NCBI GenBank assembly: GCA_948144175.1
Contig: CANXME010002127.1
Location: forward strand, 186,001-250,000
DNA: 64,000 nucleotides
Origin: Closterium sp. NIES-65
Lineage: Eukaryota > Streptophyta > Zygnematophyceae > Desmidiales > Closteriaceae
Direction of reading: 5' to 3'
Below, piece by piece: positions 10,232-20,601 of this stretch (position 1 is the stretch's first letter; each line of letters opens with the position of its first letter). The notes below the pieces were generated by a model, which worked only from the letters and a program-made list of their open reading frames with translations, did not search any database and was not told the origin of the DNA. The position numbers and the translations under genes were made by a program.

Positions 10232-10817
10232 TCATTCCTGAAGGTGGGCCGCGTGGGATTTCTTGGTGATCCCGCAGAGGTCGGCGCATCGTTGGTACTG
10301 CTGACGTGGCAGCTTCTTCGTCAAGAAATCAGCTGCCATGTCACCGGTCGGGCAGTACGTCAGCTTGACTTTCCCCTTGTCGATTTCATCCTTCACGAAG
10401 AAGTAGCGAAGGGCGATGTGCTTGGTGTGGTTGACGAAGCCGGGCTTGTTCGCGATCTTTATCGCGTTCTGATTGTCGCAGAGTAACGTGAAGTGCCCGT
10501 TCATCGTCACTTTTGCCTCTTGCAGGAGCTCCACCAGGTACAGTCCTTCGCGAACAGCTGCGCTAGCTGCGATGAATTGTGCTTCTGTTGACGAGAGAGC
10601 GATAAGTTCCTGCTTTTGAGAGTTCCAGGAGATGAGTCCAACAGGTTGGAGTTGAAAAATGAATCCTGTGCGGGAGCGTCTGTTGTCAACATCTCCAGCG
10701 TGGTCGGCATCTACGTAGCCATGGAGCTGTAGAGGAACGGTGAGGTTAGCTTCGTAGGTGAGACCGACGTCGGGAGTGGAGATGAAGTACTGTAGTGCTC
10801 GGCGTAGATCCAGTAGA
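10232..10817 (-). CDS. Copia J RNase H domain (C-terminal end of Pol)
   Basis: This is the C-terminal part of J's polyprotein, ending at a stop just before the polypurine tract. It contains HGYVDADHAGD, ALSSTEAQFIAAS, the catalytic-site segment CDNQNAIKIANKP and the conserved tail HIALRYFFVKDEI...ADFLTKKL of Copia RNase H. The frame is open throughout and continues at 58575 across Copia H. Confidence 0.8.
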
Positions 10818-10822
10818 TTCTC

Positions 10823-10950
10823 TGAGAAGAAACGAGAATGAATGAACTATGAATGAATTGGGTACAAGTACTAACCCTAATTGGGTTGTACCCCTTATGG
10901 GCTACCCCACTATAGCCTACACAATATACATGAGCTATAATGTTCTGACA
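10823..10950 (-). repeat. 3' LTR of element H
   Basis: 128-bp LTR with plus-strand ends TGAGAAG and TTCTGACA. It is followed by the family block cacccccataggcaaagtgg. Confidence 0.88.
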
Positions 10951-11169
10951 CACCCCCATAGGCAAAGTGGGGGAGAACAAGGGGTCACAAGACCAGTCAA
11001 ACAAAGCAAAACAAAGCAAGCTCAGGGTGGATCACAAAGTCACCACACATTCCGAACACAAGTTCAAGGCCACAAGGCCAGTTCACATGCAGGAGTACAT
11101 ATGTATAAAAAGGCTAGACAAGCAATAGCAGGTATATATATATGTAACAGTACAAGCAAGGTCAAGAGG

Positions 11170-11262
11170 TGAGCAAGTGAGGCAAGGTAGGCACAAGGCC
11201 CAGCTGAGTACAGAAGCGCTGATGGTCACAAGGCGCAAGTGCCTTGGTGAAGATATCAGCAG
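11170..11262 (-). pseudogene. Copia H: extreme C-terminus of RNase H
   Basis: Encodes ADIFTKALAPCDHQRFCTQL and the stop of H's polyprotein, then 3' UTR (10951-11169). Gypsy E separates it from the preceding RNase H codons at 45304-45504; the duplicated agcag is shared by both edges. Confidence 0.8.
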
Positions 11263-11640
11263 TGTGAGGATCTAGGATCGAGTTCAGAAAAGAGAATGAG
11301 AATTGAGTCGAATTGAATGATCACCTGGGTACAACACGAGGCTATATATAGGCTCGACACAAGGCCCCGTAACCAGGTGTTACGCGAAAGTTCCGCGGGC
11401 CGTGTAGCGTCCTGAACGGATCCTTACCGAATTCGGTAGAAGGCAATTCGGTGGCAACCGAAAAGCCAGAATTCGGTGCACGCAACCTAGCTCGGTGCTA
11501 TAACTATAATAAAATATAGGAAAGCACCTAGCCTAGGAAATCAAGCAATTCATGCATGCATATAATTATCCTATGCTAGAAATAGCATGATAAAGTAAAG
11601 GCAAGCAAGCATAGCTGGCATAAGCCGTCGTACTCTCACA
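11263..11640 (-). repeat. 3' LTR of Gypsy E
   Basis: 378-bp repeat with plus-strand ends TGTGAGGATC and ACTCTCACA. It contains ggctatatataggctcgac, whose TATA-like core could be the promoter, and aataaaatata, a possible poly(A) signal. Confidence 0.85.
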
Positions 11641-11728
11641 CGTCCCCCCCTCAAAGCTGGGTGGCGTGAGATACACCCTGCTTGACAAGATAGTCCTTGA
11701 GAGCACGGCGTGCGTTGCCCATATCAGC

Positions 11729-12768
11729 TTATGCAACCCAACTGTCCTCAGTGGGGTCGTATCCCTTCCAGCGTATCAGGAACTCGAGGGTCTTGCCGCC
11801 GCGGCGCCGATGAGAGAGAACGCGCTCGATCTCGTACTCGGGTTCATCCTGCACGAGAACAAGTGGAGGTGGCGGTAGCTGCCGTCCCTTGAACTGTTGG
11901 TTGGGGTCCTTGTAGGGTTTCAGTAGCTGCACATGGAAAGCATTGTGAAGCTTCCACGTATCTGGTAAGCGCAAGCGGAATGTAACTGGTGTCACCTGTG
12001 CCTCAACGAGAAAAGGACCACAGAAGCGAGGCCGGAGTTTGGATGGGAGGTGAGACAGGTTCAAGTTGCGCGTGTCAAGAAGCACCTGATCTCCGACTGC
12101 TACTGAGTGATCACGTCGCTGACGATCGGCATACTGCTTCCGGGAGGTCTGCATCGTGGTGAGTCGTCGCTGAGTCTTCTCCCATAGCTGCTGCATGGTG
12201 GTGACGAAGTCATGTGCGGCTTGGACGTGTGCCGGTGTAGTTGGCTGCTGTGGTGTGAGTGGTTCCCGTCCGTAACACAGGAAGAAAGGAGTTTTCCCTG
12301 TGGCCGCATGTGATGCCTTGTTGTAAGCGAACTCTAGGGTCGGTAACTGTGTGTCCCAGTGGCTGACGTCGTCCTTGCAAGCTGTGCGCAGTAACTGTTC
12401 AACCACTTGATTGAGTCGCTATGTCTGTCCGTCAGTCTGGGGGTGGTATGCTGAAGACATTGCAAGCTTTGTCCCCAACAGTCCCATGAGCTCCTTCCAG
12501 AACTTACTGGTGAATTTTGGGTCTCTGTCTGAGATGAGTGTAGCGGGGATGCCGTGGATGGTGATGATGCGGTCGAAGAAGAGGCGAGCAATTGCTTCAG
12601 CTGTAGCTGTGGCGTTGGTCGGTATGAAGTGACCCATTTTGGAGAACTTATCGATGACTACGAGGATGGAATCGTGCCCCTGTGAGGTCGAAGGAAGTCT
12701 GGTGATGAAGTCGAGGCTAACGACCTGCCATGGCTGCTTCGGTACGGGTAGAGGCTGAAATAACCCTG
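11729..12768 (-). pseudogene. Gypsy E: integrase core and chromodomain
   Basis: The frame resumes after F. The integrase core has LDFIT, VVIDKFSKMGHF and LISDRDPKFTSKFWKEL, with the DDE acidic residues, and SSAYHPQTDGQT. A C-terminal chromodomain follows (YEIERVLSHRRRGGKTLEFLIRWKGYD). Compared with F, stops occur at 12419-12421 (GAG to TAG) and 11729-11731 (GAA to TAA, within the chromodomain end). The chromodomain would target integration to modified histones, as known for chromoviruses. Confidence 0.85.
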
Positions 12769-13137
12769 TGTGAGGATCTGGGATCGAGCTCAGAAAAGAT
12801 GATTCAAATTGAATTGAATGATCACCTGGGTACAACACGAGGCTATATATAGGCTCGACACAAGGCCCCGTAACCAGGTGTTACGCGAAGGTTCCGCGGG
12901 TCGCGAAGCGTCCCGAACACATCCTTACCGAATTCGGTAGAAGGCAATTCGGTGGCAACCGAAAAGCCAGAATTCGGTGCACGCAACCTAGCTCGGTGCT
13001 ATAACTATAATAAAATATAGGAAAGCACCTAGCCTAGGAAATCAAGCAATGCATGCATATAATTATCCTATGCTAGAAATAGCATAATAAAGTAAAGGCA
13101 AGCAAGCATAGCTGGCATAAGCCGTCGTACTCTCACA
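12769..13137 (-). repeat. 3' LTR of Gypsy F
   Basis: 369 bp, clearly the same family as E's LTR but lacking the atgagaattgagtcg stretch. It ends ACTCTCACA and is followed by the polypurine tract complement cgtccccccctc. Confidence 0.88.
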
Positions 13138-13261
13138 CGTCCCCCCCTCAAAGCTGGGTGGCGTGAGATACACCCTGCTTGACAAGATAGTCCTTGAGAG
13201 CACGGCGTGCGTTGCCCATATCAGCTTCTGCAACCCAACTGTCCTCACTGGGGTCGTATCC
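13138..13261 (-). pseudogene. Gypsy F: chromodomain C-terminus
   Basis: Encodes the chromodomain end (DSWVAEADMGNARRALKDY...) and stop of F's integrase, then the polypurine tract. Copia G inserted between these codons and the rest of the chromodomain at 20735; the tatcc duplication overlaps the codons for GYDP. Confidence 0.8.
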
Positions 13262-13389
13262 TGTCAGATTTATATGACATAGTTGCTGTAGGCTATAGTG
13301 GGGTAGCACATATGGGGTACAGGTTTCTAGGGTTGTATTTGTACCCCAATCTTTCCTTAGTCAATTCATTCCTGTTCATTACTTTCACA
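13262..13389 (+). repeat. 5' LTR of Copia G
   Basis: 128 bp, TGTCAGATTTATATG to ACTTTCACA; identical to 20602-20729. Confidence 0.92.
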
Positions 13390-13400
13390 TGGTATAGAGC

Positions 13401-14456
13401 GGGTTCCCTGTGGGAACTTCGCCTAGGGCCCACCGAAGCGCGCCCCGAGGCGCGCGATCTCCTTTTTTTTAGCGACCCCCAGAGTCGCCCTTTCCCTCGC
13501 GGCCCCGCTGCCCTTCTCGCGGCCCCGCCGCCCTTCAGACGCGGCCCCGCCGCCCTTCCTAGCGGCCCCGCCCACCCTTCGAGCGGCCCGGCCTCTCCTT
13601 CGCGGCCCCGCCGTCCAGTCGCGGCCCCGCCGTCCAGTCGCGGCCCCGCCACTACGTCGCGGCTCCGCCGCCCCGTCGCGGCCCCGCCACCCAGTCGTGG
13701 CCCCACCGCCTCTTCCTCGCAGACCCGCCACTCCGTCGCGGCCCCGCCTCTCCGTCGCGGCCCCGCCGTCCCTTCACGGCCCCGCCGCCTCTTCTCTCGC
13801 GGCCCCGCCGCCTCGACTTCAGCGGCCCCGCCGCCCTGATCTCGCGGCACTCGCCGCCCCTTCTCTCGCGGCCCTCGCCGCCCCTGATCTCGCGGCCCTC
13901 GCCGCCCCTGATCTCGCGGCCCCGCCGCCCCAGCACTCGCGGCCTCGCCGCCCCTTCTCTAGCGGCCTCGCTGCCCCAGCGCTCACGGCCCCGCTGCCCC
14001 TGATCTCGCGGCCCCGCCGCCCCAGCGCTCTCGGCCCCGCCGCCCCTAATCTCGTGGCCCCGCCGCCCCAGCGCTCACGGCCCCGCCACCCCTACTACCG
14101 CGACACCGCCGCCCCTACTCACGGCCCCGTCGCCCCTCCTCTCACGGCCCCGCCACCCGGTACCGGAGCAGCCGAGCCGCCCCGCCCGAGCCGCCCTGCA
14201 CCCGAGCCGCCCGGGAGACGAGCCGCCCAGCAGCAGCCGAGCCGCCCAGCAGCAGCCGAGCCGCCCAGCAGCAGCCGAGCCGCCCAGCAGCAGCCGAGCC
14301 GCCCAGGAGCCGCCGAGCCGCCCAGTCGCAGCCGAGCCGCCCCGCAGCGGCCGTACCGTCCTGCAGCCGTCGAGTCGCCCGACCTGCCCTGCCTGGTGAG
14401 CACAGCACTGCTACCGCTTGCCCTTTCCCCACTGCTTGCACTGCTAGGCTGTTGTC
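13401..14456 (+). other. GC-rich 5' leader of Copia G
   Basis: A 1.06-kb leader between PBS and gag. It holds a perfect hairpin at 13438-13455, then long runs of cgcggccccgccgcc-type units (13500-14150), then tandem agccgagccgcccagcagc units (14215-14330). A Pro/Ala-rich frame (13697-14485) overlaps the gag start but is compositionally driven and not conserved in I. Confidence 0.65.
13438..13455 (+). promoter_or_regulatory. PBS-proximal hairpin, Copia G
   Basis: Perfect 7-bp stem with tetraloop, GCGCGCC-CCGA-GGCGCGC, 38 nt downstream of the PBS. The same hairpin occurs at the same position in B and I and is multiplied in the non-autonomous elements. A packaging or dimerisation role is inference. 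Confidence 0.6.
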
Positions 14457-17400
14457 ATGGCTACCCCCAGTGTCCTAGCTTTTGACGCTGAGGGCAGAGC
14501 CATCGACTTTGAGGTCTGGGTCGACGACCTGCAGTTGTTTTTGCAGTGCGATAGGGCAGACGGTCTTTCTCTCTTTGACCTCACCTCCGGCGCCTCTCCT
14601 GCTCCTGCTGCTGATGCTGACCCCACTGTTCGCTCTCAGTGGGCCACCCGCGATGCTGCTGCACGTCTTGCTGTGCGTCGCCACTTGCCCACCACTGAGC
14701 GCGCGCACTTTAGTCAGTACAAGAGTGCTCAGACCCTGTACGACGCTGTAGTTGCACGCTACTCTTCCCCTGCCACTGCTGCACTGAGCCGTCTCATGCT
14801 ACCGTACCTTTTTCCTGACCTCACTGCCTTTCCCACTGTCGCTGACCTCATTACGCACCTCCGCACTAGTGACACTCGCTACCGCGCCACCCTTCCTGCT
14901 GAGTTCTGCACCAAGAACCCCCCCCCCATGTACATCACTCTCTACTACGTAGTAGCACGCCTCCCTGACTCCCTTCGCGTAGTCAGGGACCACTTTCTCT
15001 CAGTCTGTCCCACCACCCTCACTGTCGACCTCCTCGAGAAGGCCCTCCTAGCGGCGGAGAAGAGCATCGTCGCTGTAGGAGCTTCTCGTGGTGACCCTCG
15101 CACCCCCATCTTTGAGGGGTGCTCTCCTTCCCCCCTGCTGCCCTCTGTTGCCTCTGCTGCTGCTGCTGCTGCCGACCTGCTTGGTCTTGAGTCGGTCGGC
15201 GCGGCGTCTGCCCCTAGTGGGAGACGCCGCTCTGGCAAGGGCAAGGGGGGCAAGGGCGCGGGTGGAGCTGGAGGGGGCGGTGGAGGTGGCGGTGGAGGCG
15301 GCGGAGGGAGTGGGGGTGGCGGCGGGAGTGGTGGCGGAGGCGGTGGTGGTGGTGGGAGCGGCGGAGGTTTCGGCGGTGGTGGCGGCAGCGGTGGGAGTGG
15401 TGGCGGCGGTGGAGGCGGAGAAGGAAGAGGTGTTGGCGGAGGAGGTGGAGTTGGTCGGGGTGGTGCCCCGCAGCGCAGCGGCGCTGGTAGTGGTCAGCGC
15501 CAGCAGCAGCAGCAGCAGCAGCGTTCGCGGGACATCCCTCCGCCCCAGCAGCTCCGTGAGTGGTACACTCGGCGTCAGAGGGGTGGAGGTGCTGGTCCGT
15601 GCACCTACGTCCTTCGTTCCAGCGACCGCGCGGGTGAGCAGTGTGGGGGTGCCCACCCCACCCAGCGCTGCTTTGGCCGCCTAACGGACGCTTGGCGTCA
15701 GCAGTTCCCCGAGGCTAGTGAGATTCCCCGCTGGGATGAGCTTTCTAGGGCTGGTGTATCGATCTTTGATCTTGACTTTGATGCTATCCTTGCTGCTATG
15801 TATGCTGTGACTATTAGTGAGGAGGGTGACTGTTACCGGTGTTTCCCGCCCGACCCGGGCATTGGTACTGCTGCGCTAGGTGCTTGTGAGGCTGCTGCTC
15901 TAGGTGCCAGTGCGTCTGCGCTCTCAGGTACTGGTGAGACTGCGCTCTCAGGTACTGCGTCGCCTTCGTCCTCCCTCACTTTCACACTTGACTCAGGGGC
16001 TTCTCGCTCCTTCTTTCGAGACCGCACCACCCTCACGCCACTTGGTCGGCCGGTTGCGGTCTCCCTGGCTGACCCCTCTGGGGGTCCTGTCCTCTCTCAC
16101 TTTTCCACTGTCCTCCCGTGCCCGGCTGCCCCCTCGGGCACCCTGTCTGGTCTGTACCTTCCCTCGTTCTCGACGAACTTGGTGAGTGGTGCGGACCTAC
16201 AGGATGCGGGGGTTCACCAGTTCACTCCTGCGAGTCAGCGGGTGACCCACTACACGGACGCACGCACAGGCCGGCACCTAGCCACGTTCTCGCGTCGGCC
16301 GGGGTCGAGCCTCTACACCCTGACCACTGAGTCTCCTCCTGTCCCTGCGTCTGGTCAGGTAGCCGCGTCAGGTCAGGTGTTTGTTGCTGCGTCCCGGTCT
16401 GGCCCTGAGTCTGCCCCCTGTTCGTGTCGCCTCCTATCTCACGAGACTCTCCTGTGGCACCACCGTCTTGGCCACCCCTCCCTGTCCCGTCTTCGGGGCA
16501 TGGCTTCCCGTGTCCTTGTCTCAGGTCTTCCCCGGTCTCTCCCTCCCCTTCCTTCGGGACCAGGACCTTCCTGTGTTCCCTGTGTCGAGGGGCGCCTCAG
16601 GGTTGCTCCTCACTCCTCCCAGTTTCCCCCGACAGAGGCTCCTCTGCAGACACTTCACATGGACGTGTGGGGCCCGGCCCGCGTCCGTGGGCAGGGTCAC
16701 GAGCGCTACTTCCTGCTGGTGGTTGACGACTACTCGCGTTACACCACAGTCTTCCCCTTGCGCAGCAAGGGTGATGTCACTGCGGTGCTGATCGACTGGA
16801 TCCGCGAGGCTCGTCTCCAACTCAGGAGGAGCTTCGGCTCGGACTTTCCTGTTCTGCGTCTGCACTCTGACCGAGGTGGGGAGTTCTCCTCTCGCCTTCT
16901 GCGAGACTACTGTCGTGCACGGGGGATCTGCCAGACCTTTACGCTTCCGGCCTCTCCACAGCAAAATGGGATTGCTGAGCGCCGCATTGGCATGGTCATG
17001 GATGTCGCTCGTACGTCCATGATGCATGCGGCTGCCCCCCATTTTCTGTGGCCGTTTGCGGTTCGGTACGCGGCGCATCAGCTCAACCTTCACCCCAGGG
17101 TCTCTCGGCCCGCGATGTCCCCAGTCTTGCTGTGGACGGGGAAGGTCGGCGATGCGTCTGCGTTCCGTGTCTGGGGATCTCGGGCGTTTGTCCGCGACTT
17201 GTCTGCGGACAAGCTGTCCCCTCGTGCTGCTCCCTGTGTCTTCCTTGGCTTCCCCCCTGACGCTCCAGGGTGGCAATTCTACCACCCCTCCTCTCGTCGT
17301 GTTCTGTCCTCCCAGGACGTCACGTTCGACGAGTCAGTCCCCTTCTACCGCCTCTTCCCCTACCGCACTCCTTCTCTCCCCCCGCCACCGGAATTCCTTG

Positions 17401-18863
17401 TGCCGGTTCCCCCCCCGGTAGACCCCCTCCCCCCTCAGGTTCCTGCCCCCTCAGGTGTGTCCCAGGTAGACGCCGTTGACCCGGTCGAGGTTACTGGTGA
17501 CTCTGGTGCTGCTGCGGGTGCTGAGCCTGGGGGTGCTGACTCTGGGGGTGATGTGCGCGGGGGTGCTGAGCCTGGGGGTGCCGAGCCTGGAGGTGCTGCT
17601 ACTGGGGGTGCTGAGCCTGGGGGTGCTACTGCTGAGGGTGCTGAGCCTGGGGGTGCTGAGCCGGGGGGTGCTGTACCTGGAGCTGCTGAGCTAGGGGGTG
17701 CTGAGTCTTGGGGTGCTGAGTCTGGAGCTGCTGAGCCTGGGGGTGCTGCGTCTGGAGCTGCTGAGCCTGGAGGTGCTGAGTCTGGGGGTCCTGCACCTGG
17801 AGCTGCTGAGCCTGGGGTTTCTCCTTGTGCTCCGTCTCGGCGGGAGCCCCTCTCTCCACAGGAGCTGCGCGAGTGGTTTGCTCGCCGCTGGAGGCGTACT
17901 GCTGGAGTTGGAGCTTCTTCGACCACCGAGGGTGCTGGTGCCGCCGGTCCCGGAGCTGCTGGGCCTGCGGGTCCTACTGGAGCTGGTGCTTCTGAGGGTG
18001 TTGGTGCTAAGACTACTGCTGTCTGTCCTGGCGGTGGTCCTGCTGCTGGTGCTGCTGGAGGTCCTGCCGCTGGAGGTGTTGGTGGTACTGGTGCTGCCGC
18101 TGAGGGTGCTGGTGCTGTCCCTGCTGAGTCTGGAGTTGCCGCGCGGCCTCGGCCGTACTTCGTTCCGCTCCTACAGCAGGTTCTTGGTCTTTCTCCTCCC
18201 ATAGAGTGTCCACAGCCTGTGCAGTCGCAGTCACTGTTGGAGCCTACCTCTCCACTGCCTGCTCCCTCTCCTTACACTGGTCCTACTGGGGGTCTTGCTG
18301 AGCGTCGTGAGCCTGCGTCTCGTCCCGCGTCGCTTGTTCGTGCTGCTCGCGCTAGTGGTCGCGGTTCGCGTCAGCGTCCTCCTCCTGTCCCTAGCACGCA
18401 CCGGATGTCTCTGCTTCCGTCCACTGCTCCTCTGCGTGCCCCTTTGCCTGCTCCTCCTGAGTCCTCCCTTCCTGTGCTTGCCGACCCAGAGTCGGACTCC
18501 CTTCGTGCTGCCAGTCCTACTGTCACGCGTCTGCTTGCTACTGTCGCCACTGACCCCTCTTTTGAGTCCGCTGCTGCGTCTGCTCTTGTCGCTGAGCTCG
18601 TCGACTTTGCTGCTCGCTGTCGTCTAGACTACGCTGCCAGTCTTGTTGCTGAGTCTGCGTCTGTCTGTCCTCCGTCCGTCAGGGGTGAGTGTGCTCTTGG
18701 CACGGACGTCCTTGAGGACAGGCAGGAGGAGTTCCAGTGTCTGGCTGCTGCTTCACCTCATCTCGCGTCTGTACTGCTTGCTCCTGAGGGAGACCCGGAT
18801 GCACTAGACATCCCGACTCTGCGCTCTTACACGGAGGCCGTAGAGGGTCCCTACTCCTCTTAG
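14457..18863 (+). CDS. Copia G: Gag-protease-integrase and linker, ending at a premature stop
   Basis: Starts at ATG 14457 (MATPSVLAFDAEGRAIDFEVW). Order: Gag N-terminal domain, Gly-rich tract and poly-Gln (about 15240-15520), Cys/His cluster CTYVLRSSDRAGEQCGGAH-QRC (about 15600-15670), protease core LDSGASRSF (near 15990), pre-integrase HHRLGH, integrase HMDVWGPA...LHSDRGGEF...PQQNGIAERR, a linker rich in GGAEP repeats (17520-17820), then the run-up to RT. It ends at TAG 18861-18863. B has CAG here, in the context YSSQWQAAMDAEM. Upstream of that codon the 1468-codon frame is intact, so Gag, protease and integrase could be produced. Confidence 0.88.
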   Translation: MATPSVLAFDAEGRAIDFEVWVDDLQLFLQCDRADGLSLFDLTSGASPAPAADADPTVRSQWATRDAAARLAVRRHLPTTERAHFSQYKSAQTLYDAVVARYSSPATAALSRLMLPYLFPDLTAFPTVADLITHLRTSDTRYRATLPAEFCTKNPPPMYITLYYVVARLPDSLRVVRDHFLSVCPTTLTVDLLEKALLAAEKSIVAVGASRGDPRTPIFEGCSPSPLLPSVASAAAAAADLLGLESVGAASAPSGRRRSGKGKGGKGAGGAGGGGGGGGGGGGGSGGGGGSGGGGGGGGGSGGGFGGGGGSGGSGGGGGGGEGRGVGGGGGVGRGGAPQRSGAGSGQRQQQQQQQRSRDIPPPQQLREWYTRRQRGGGAGPCTYVLRSSDRAGEQCGGAHPTQRCFGRLTDAWRQQFPEASEIPRWDELSRAGVSIFDLDFDAILAAMYAVTISEEGDCYRCFPPDPGIGTAALGACEAAALGASASALSGTGETALSGTASPSSSLTFTLDSGASRSFFRDRTTLTPLGRPVAVSLADPSGGPVLSHFSTVLPCPAAPSGTLSGLYLPSFSTNLVSGADLQDAGVHQFTPASQRVTHYTDARTGRHLATFSRRPGSSLYTLTTESPPVPASGQVAASGQVFVAASRSGPESAPCSCRLLSHETLLWHHRLGHPSLSRLRGMASRVLVSGLPRSLPPLPSGPGPSCVPCVEGRLRVAPHSSQFPPTEAPLQTLHMDVWGPARVRGQGHERYFLLVVDDYSRYTTVFPLRSKGDVTAVLIDWIREARLQLRRSFGSDFPVLRLHSDRGGEFSSRLLRDYCRARGICQTFTLPASPQQNGIAERRIGMVMDVARTSMMHAAAPHFLWPFAVRYAAHQLNLHPRVSRPAMSPVLLWTGKVGDASAFRVWGSRAFVRDLSADKLSPRAAPCVFLGFPPDAPGWQFYHPSSRRVLSSQDVTFDESVPFYRLFPYRTPSLPPPPEFLVPVPPPVDPLPPQVPAPSGVSQVDAVDPVEVTGDSGAAAGAEPGGADSGGDVRGGAEPGGAEPGGAATGGAEPGGATAEGAEPGGAEPGGAVPGAAELGGAESWGAESGAAEPGGAASGAAEPGGAESGGPAPGAAEPGVSPCAPSRREPLSPQELREWFARRWRRTAGVGASSTTEGAGAAGPGAAGPAGPTGAGASEGVGAKTTAVCPGGGPAAGAAGGPAAGGVGGTGAAAEGAGAVPAESGVAARPRPYFVPLLQQVLGLSPPIECPQPVQSQSLLEPTSPLPAPSPYTGPTGGLAERREPASRPASLVRAARASGRGSRQRPPPVPSTHRMSLLPSTAPLRAPLPAPPESSLPVLADPESDSLRAASPTVTRLLATVATDPSFESAAASALVAELVDFAARCRLDYAASLVAESASVCPPSVRGECALGTDVLEDRQEEFQCLAAASPHLASVLLAPEGDPDALDIPTLRSYTEAVEGPYSS

Positions 18864-20383
18864 TGGCAGGCAGCTATGGATGCAGAGATGGCTTCCTGGA
18901 AGTCCACAGGCACCTACGTTGACGCGGTTCCCCCTCCTGGGGCGAACATCGTCAGTGGCATGTGGATCTTCAGGGTGAAGCGGCCGCCGGGCTCTCCACC
19001 TGTCTTCAAGGCGCGGTACGTCGCTCGTGGCTTCAGTCAGCGGCAGGGAGTTCACTACTTTCAGACCTTCTCTCCCACCCCGAAGATGACTACTCTTCGG
19101 ATGCTGCTGCACATAGCCGCTCAGCGCGACTACGAGCTTCACTCTCTCGACTTCAGCACTGCGTTCTTGCAGGGTAGCCTGCACGAGGAGATCTGGCTGC
19201 GCCGTCCACCTGGCTTCACTGGGACTTTCCCTCCTGGCACCCAGTGGAGCCTCCGACGGACAGTCTACGGTCTCCGCCAGGCACCGCGCGAGTGGCACGA
19301 CACACTGAGGACTACGCTTGCGGCTCTTGGGTTTGCTCCTTCTACTGCTGACCCGTCGCTGTTTCTGCGCACCGACACTTCTTTGCCGCCGTTCTACATC
19401 CTCGTGTACGTCGACAACTTGGTCTTTGCCACAGCGGACACTGCTGGACTCGCCTACGTGAAGTCCGAGCTGCTGAAGAGACACACGTGCACAGACCTGG
19501 GTGAACTGCGCAGCTATCTTGGCTTGCAGATCACTCGGGACAGAGCATGCCGCACCATTACCTTGACTCAGTCACACATGGTGCAGCAGGTCCTTCAGCG
19601 CTTCGGCTTCACGTACTCCTCGCCTCAGGCCACTCCTCTGTCTACTCGCCACTCGCTCTCAGCTCTGCCTTCGGATGAGTCCGTAGAGTCGAGTGGCCCG
19701 TACCCAGAGCTTGTTGGCTGCCTCATGTACCTGATGACCTGCACACGACCTGACCTTGCATACCCTCTTAGCATTCTTGCACGCTATGTTGCTCCTGAGA
19801 GACACCGACCAGAGCACATGGCTGCAGCGAAGAGGGTGTTGCGCTACCTGTGCAGTACGTTGGGCTAGTGCTTGGAGGGCGGAGTCCAGTGGTCCTTACA
19901 GGACACGCGGACGCTTCTTGGGCTGACGACCAGGCTACGCAGCGGTCGTCACAGGGTTACACCTTCAGCCTTGGTTCCGGCTCTGTCTCGTGGCGGGCTA
20001 CTTGCTCGTCTTCGGTTCTCAGCTCTAGTTGTGAGGCTGAGATCTACGCAGGGGCCATGGCTGCACAGGAGCTTCGCTGGCTCACCTACCTGCTGACTGA
20101 CCTCGGAGAGCCGCCTCGTTCTCCTCCAGTGCTGTACGTAGACAACAAGGCCATGCTGGCCTTGTGTCGAGAGCAGCGTCTGGAGCACAGAATGAAGCAC
20201 ATTGCTCTTCGCTACTTCCTTGCTTGTGAGCTACAGCAGCGTGGACAGTTGCGGCTTGCGTACGTGGCCTCTGAGGCCAACACTGCTGATGTGTTCACCA
20301 AGGCACTCGCGCCTTGTGACCATCAGCGCTTCTGCACTCAGCTGGGACTTGTACCTGTCCTACCTCACTTGCTCACCTCTTGA
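18864..20383 (+). pseudogene. Copia G: reverse transcriptase and RNase H, broken
   Basis: Follows the TAG in the same frame. RT shows FSQRQGVHYFQTFSPTPKM, DFSTAFLQGS and YGLRQAPREW, but the active site reads YVDNLV instead of YVDDLV (near 19408-19425). Loss of the second catalytic aspartate should abolish polymerisation. At about 19860 a 7-bp deletion (B reads acgtcgggcatggggctag; G reads acgttgggctag) shifts RNase H into another frame, where it continues normally to 20383 (ADASWADD, YVDNKAMLALC, ANTADVFTKAL). Confidence 0.88.
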
Positions 20384-20601
20384 CCTTGCTTGTACTCTTG
20401 CATATATATATATATATATACCTGCTCTTGCTTGTTTAGCCTTATATATATATGTGTTTAGTCTTGCATGTGAACTGGCCTTGTGGCCTTGACCTTGTGC
20501 TCGGACTGTGTGGTGACTTTGTGATCCACCCTGAGCTTTGCTTTCCTTTGCTTGACTGGTCTTGTGACCCCTTGTTCTCCCCCACTTTGCCTATGGGGGT
20601 G
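20384..20601 (+). other. 3' UTR of Copia G
   Basis: Contains an (AT)n microsatellite (20402-20421) and a second tata stretch near 20445, then the family's conserved sub-terminal block ending ctatgggggtg next to the LTR. Confidence 0.7.

Noticed and set aside
13697-14485. Pro/Ala-rich upstream frame overlapping the gag start in Copia G (similar frames in B at 30028-30831 and H at 57370-58128)
   Set aside because: It follows the repeat composition of the leader and is absent from the leader of the equally young Copia I, so a conserved protein is unlikely.
18861-18863. A natural stop dividing Gag-Pol into two products in the Copia family
   Set aside because: The intact copy B has CAG here, and the stop in I is at a different codon, so both are mutations.
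20402-20445. AT repeats as an origin or terminator
   Set aside because: They are simple microsatellites in the 3' UTR of Copia G, with similar runs in other copies; nothing supports an origin.
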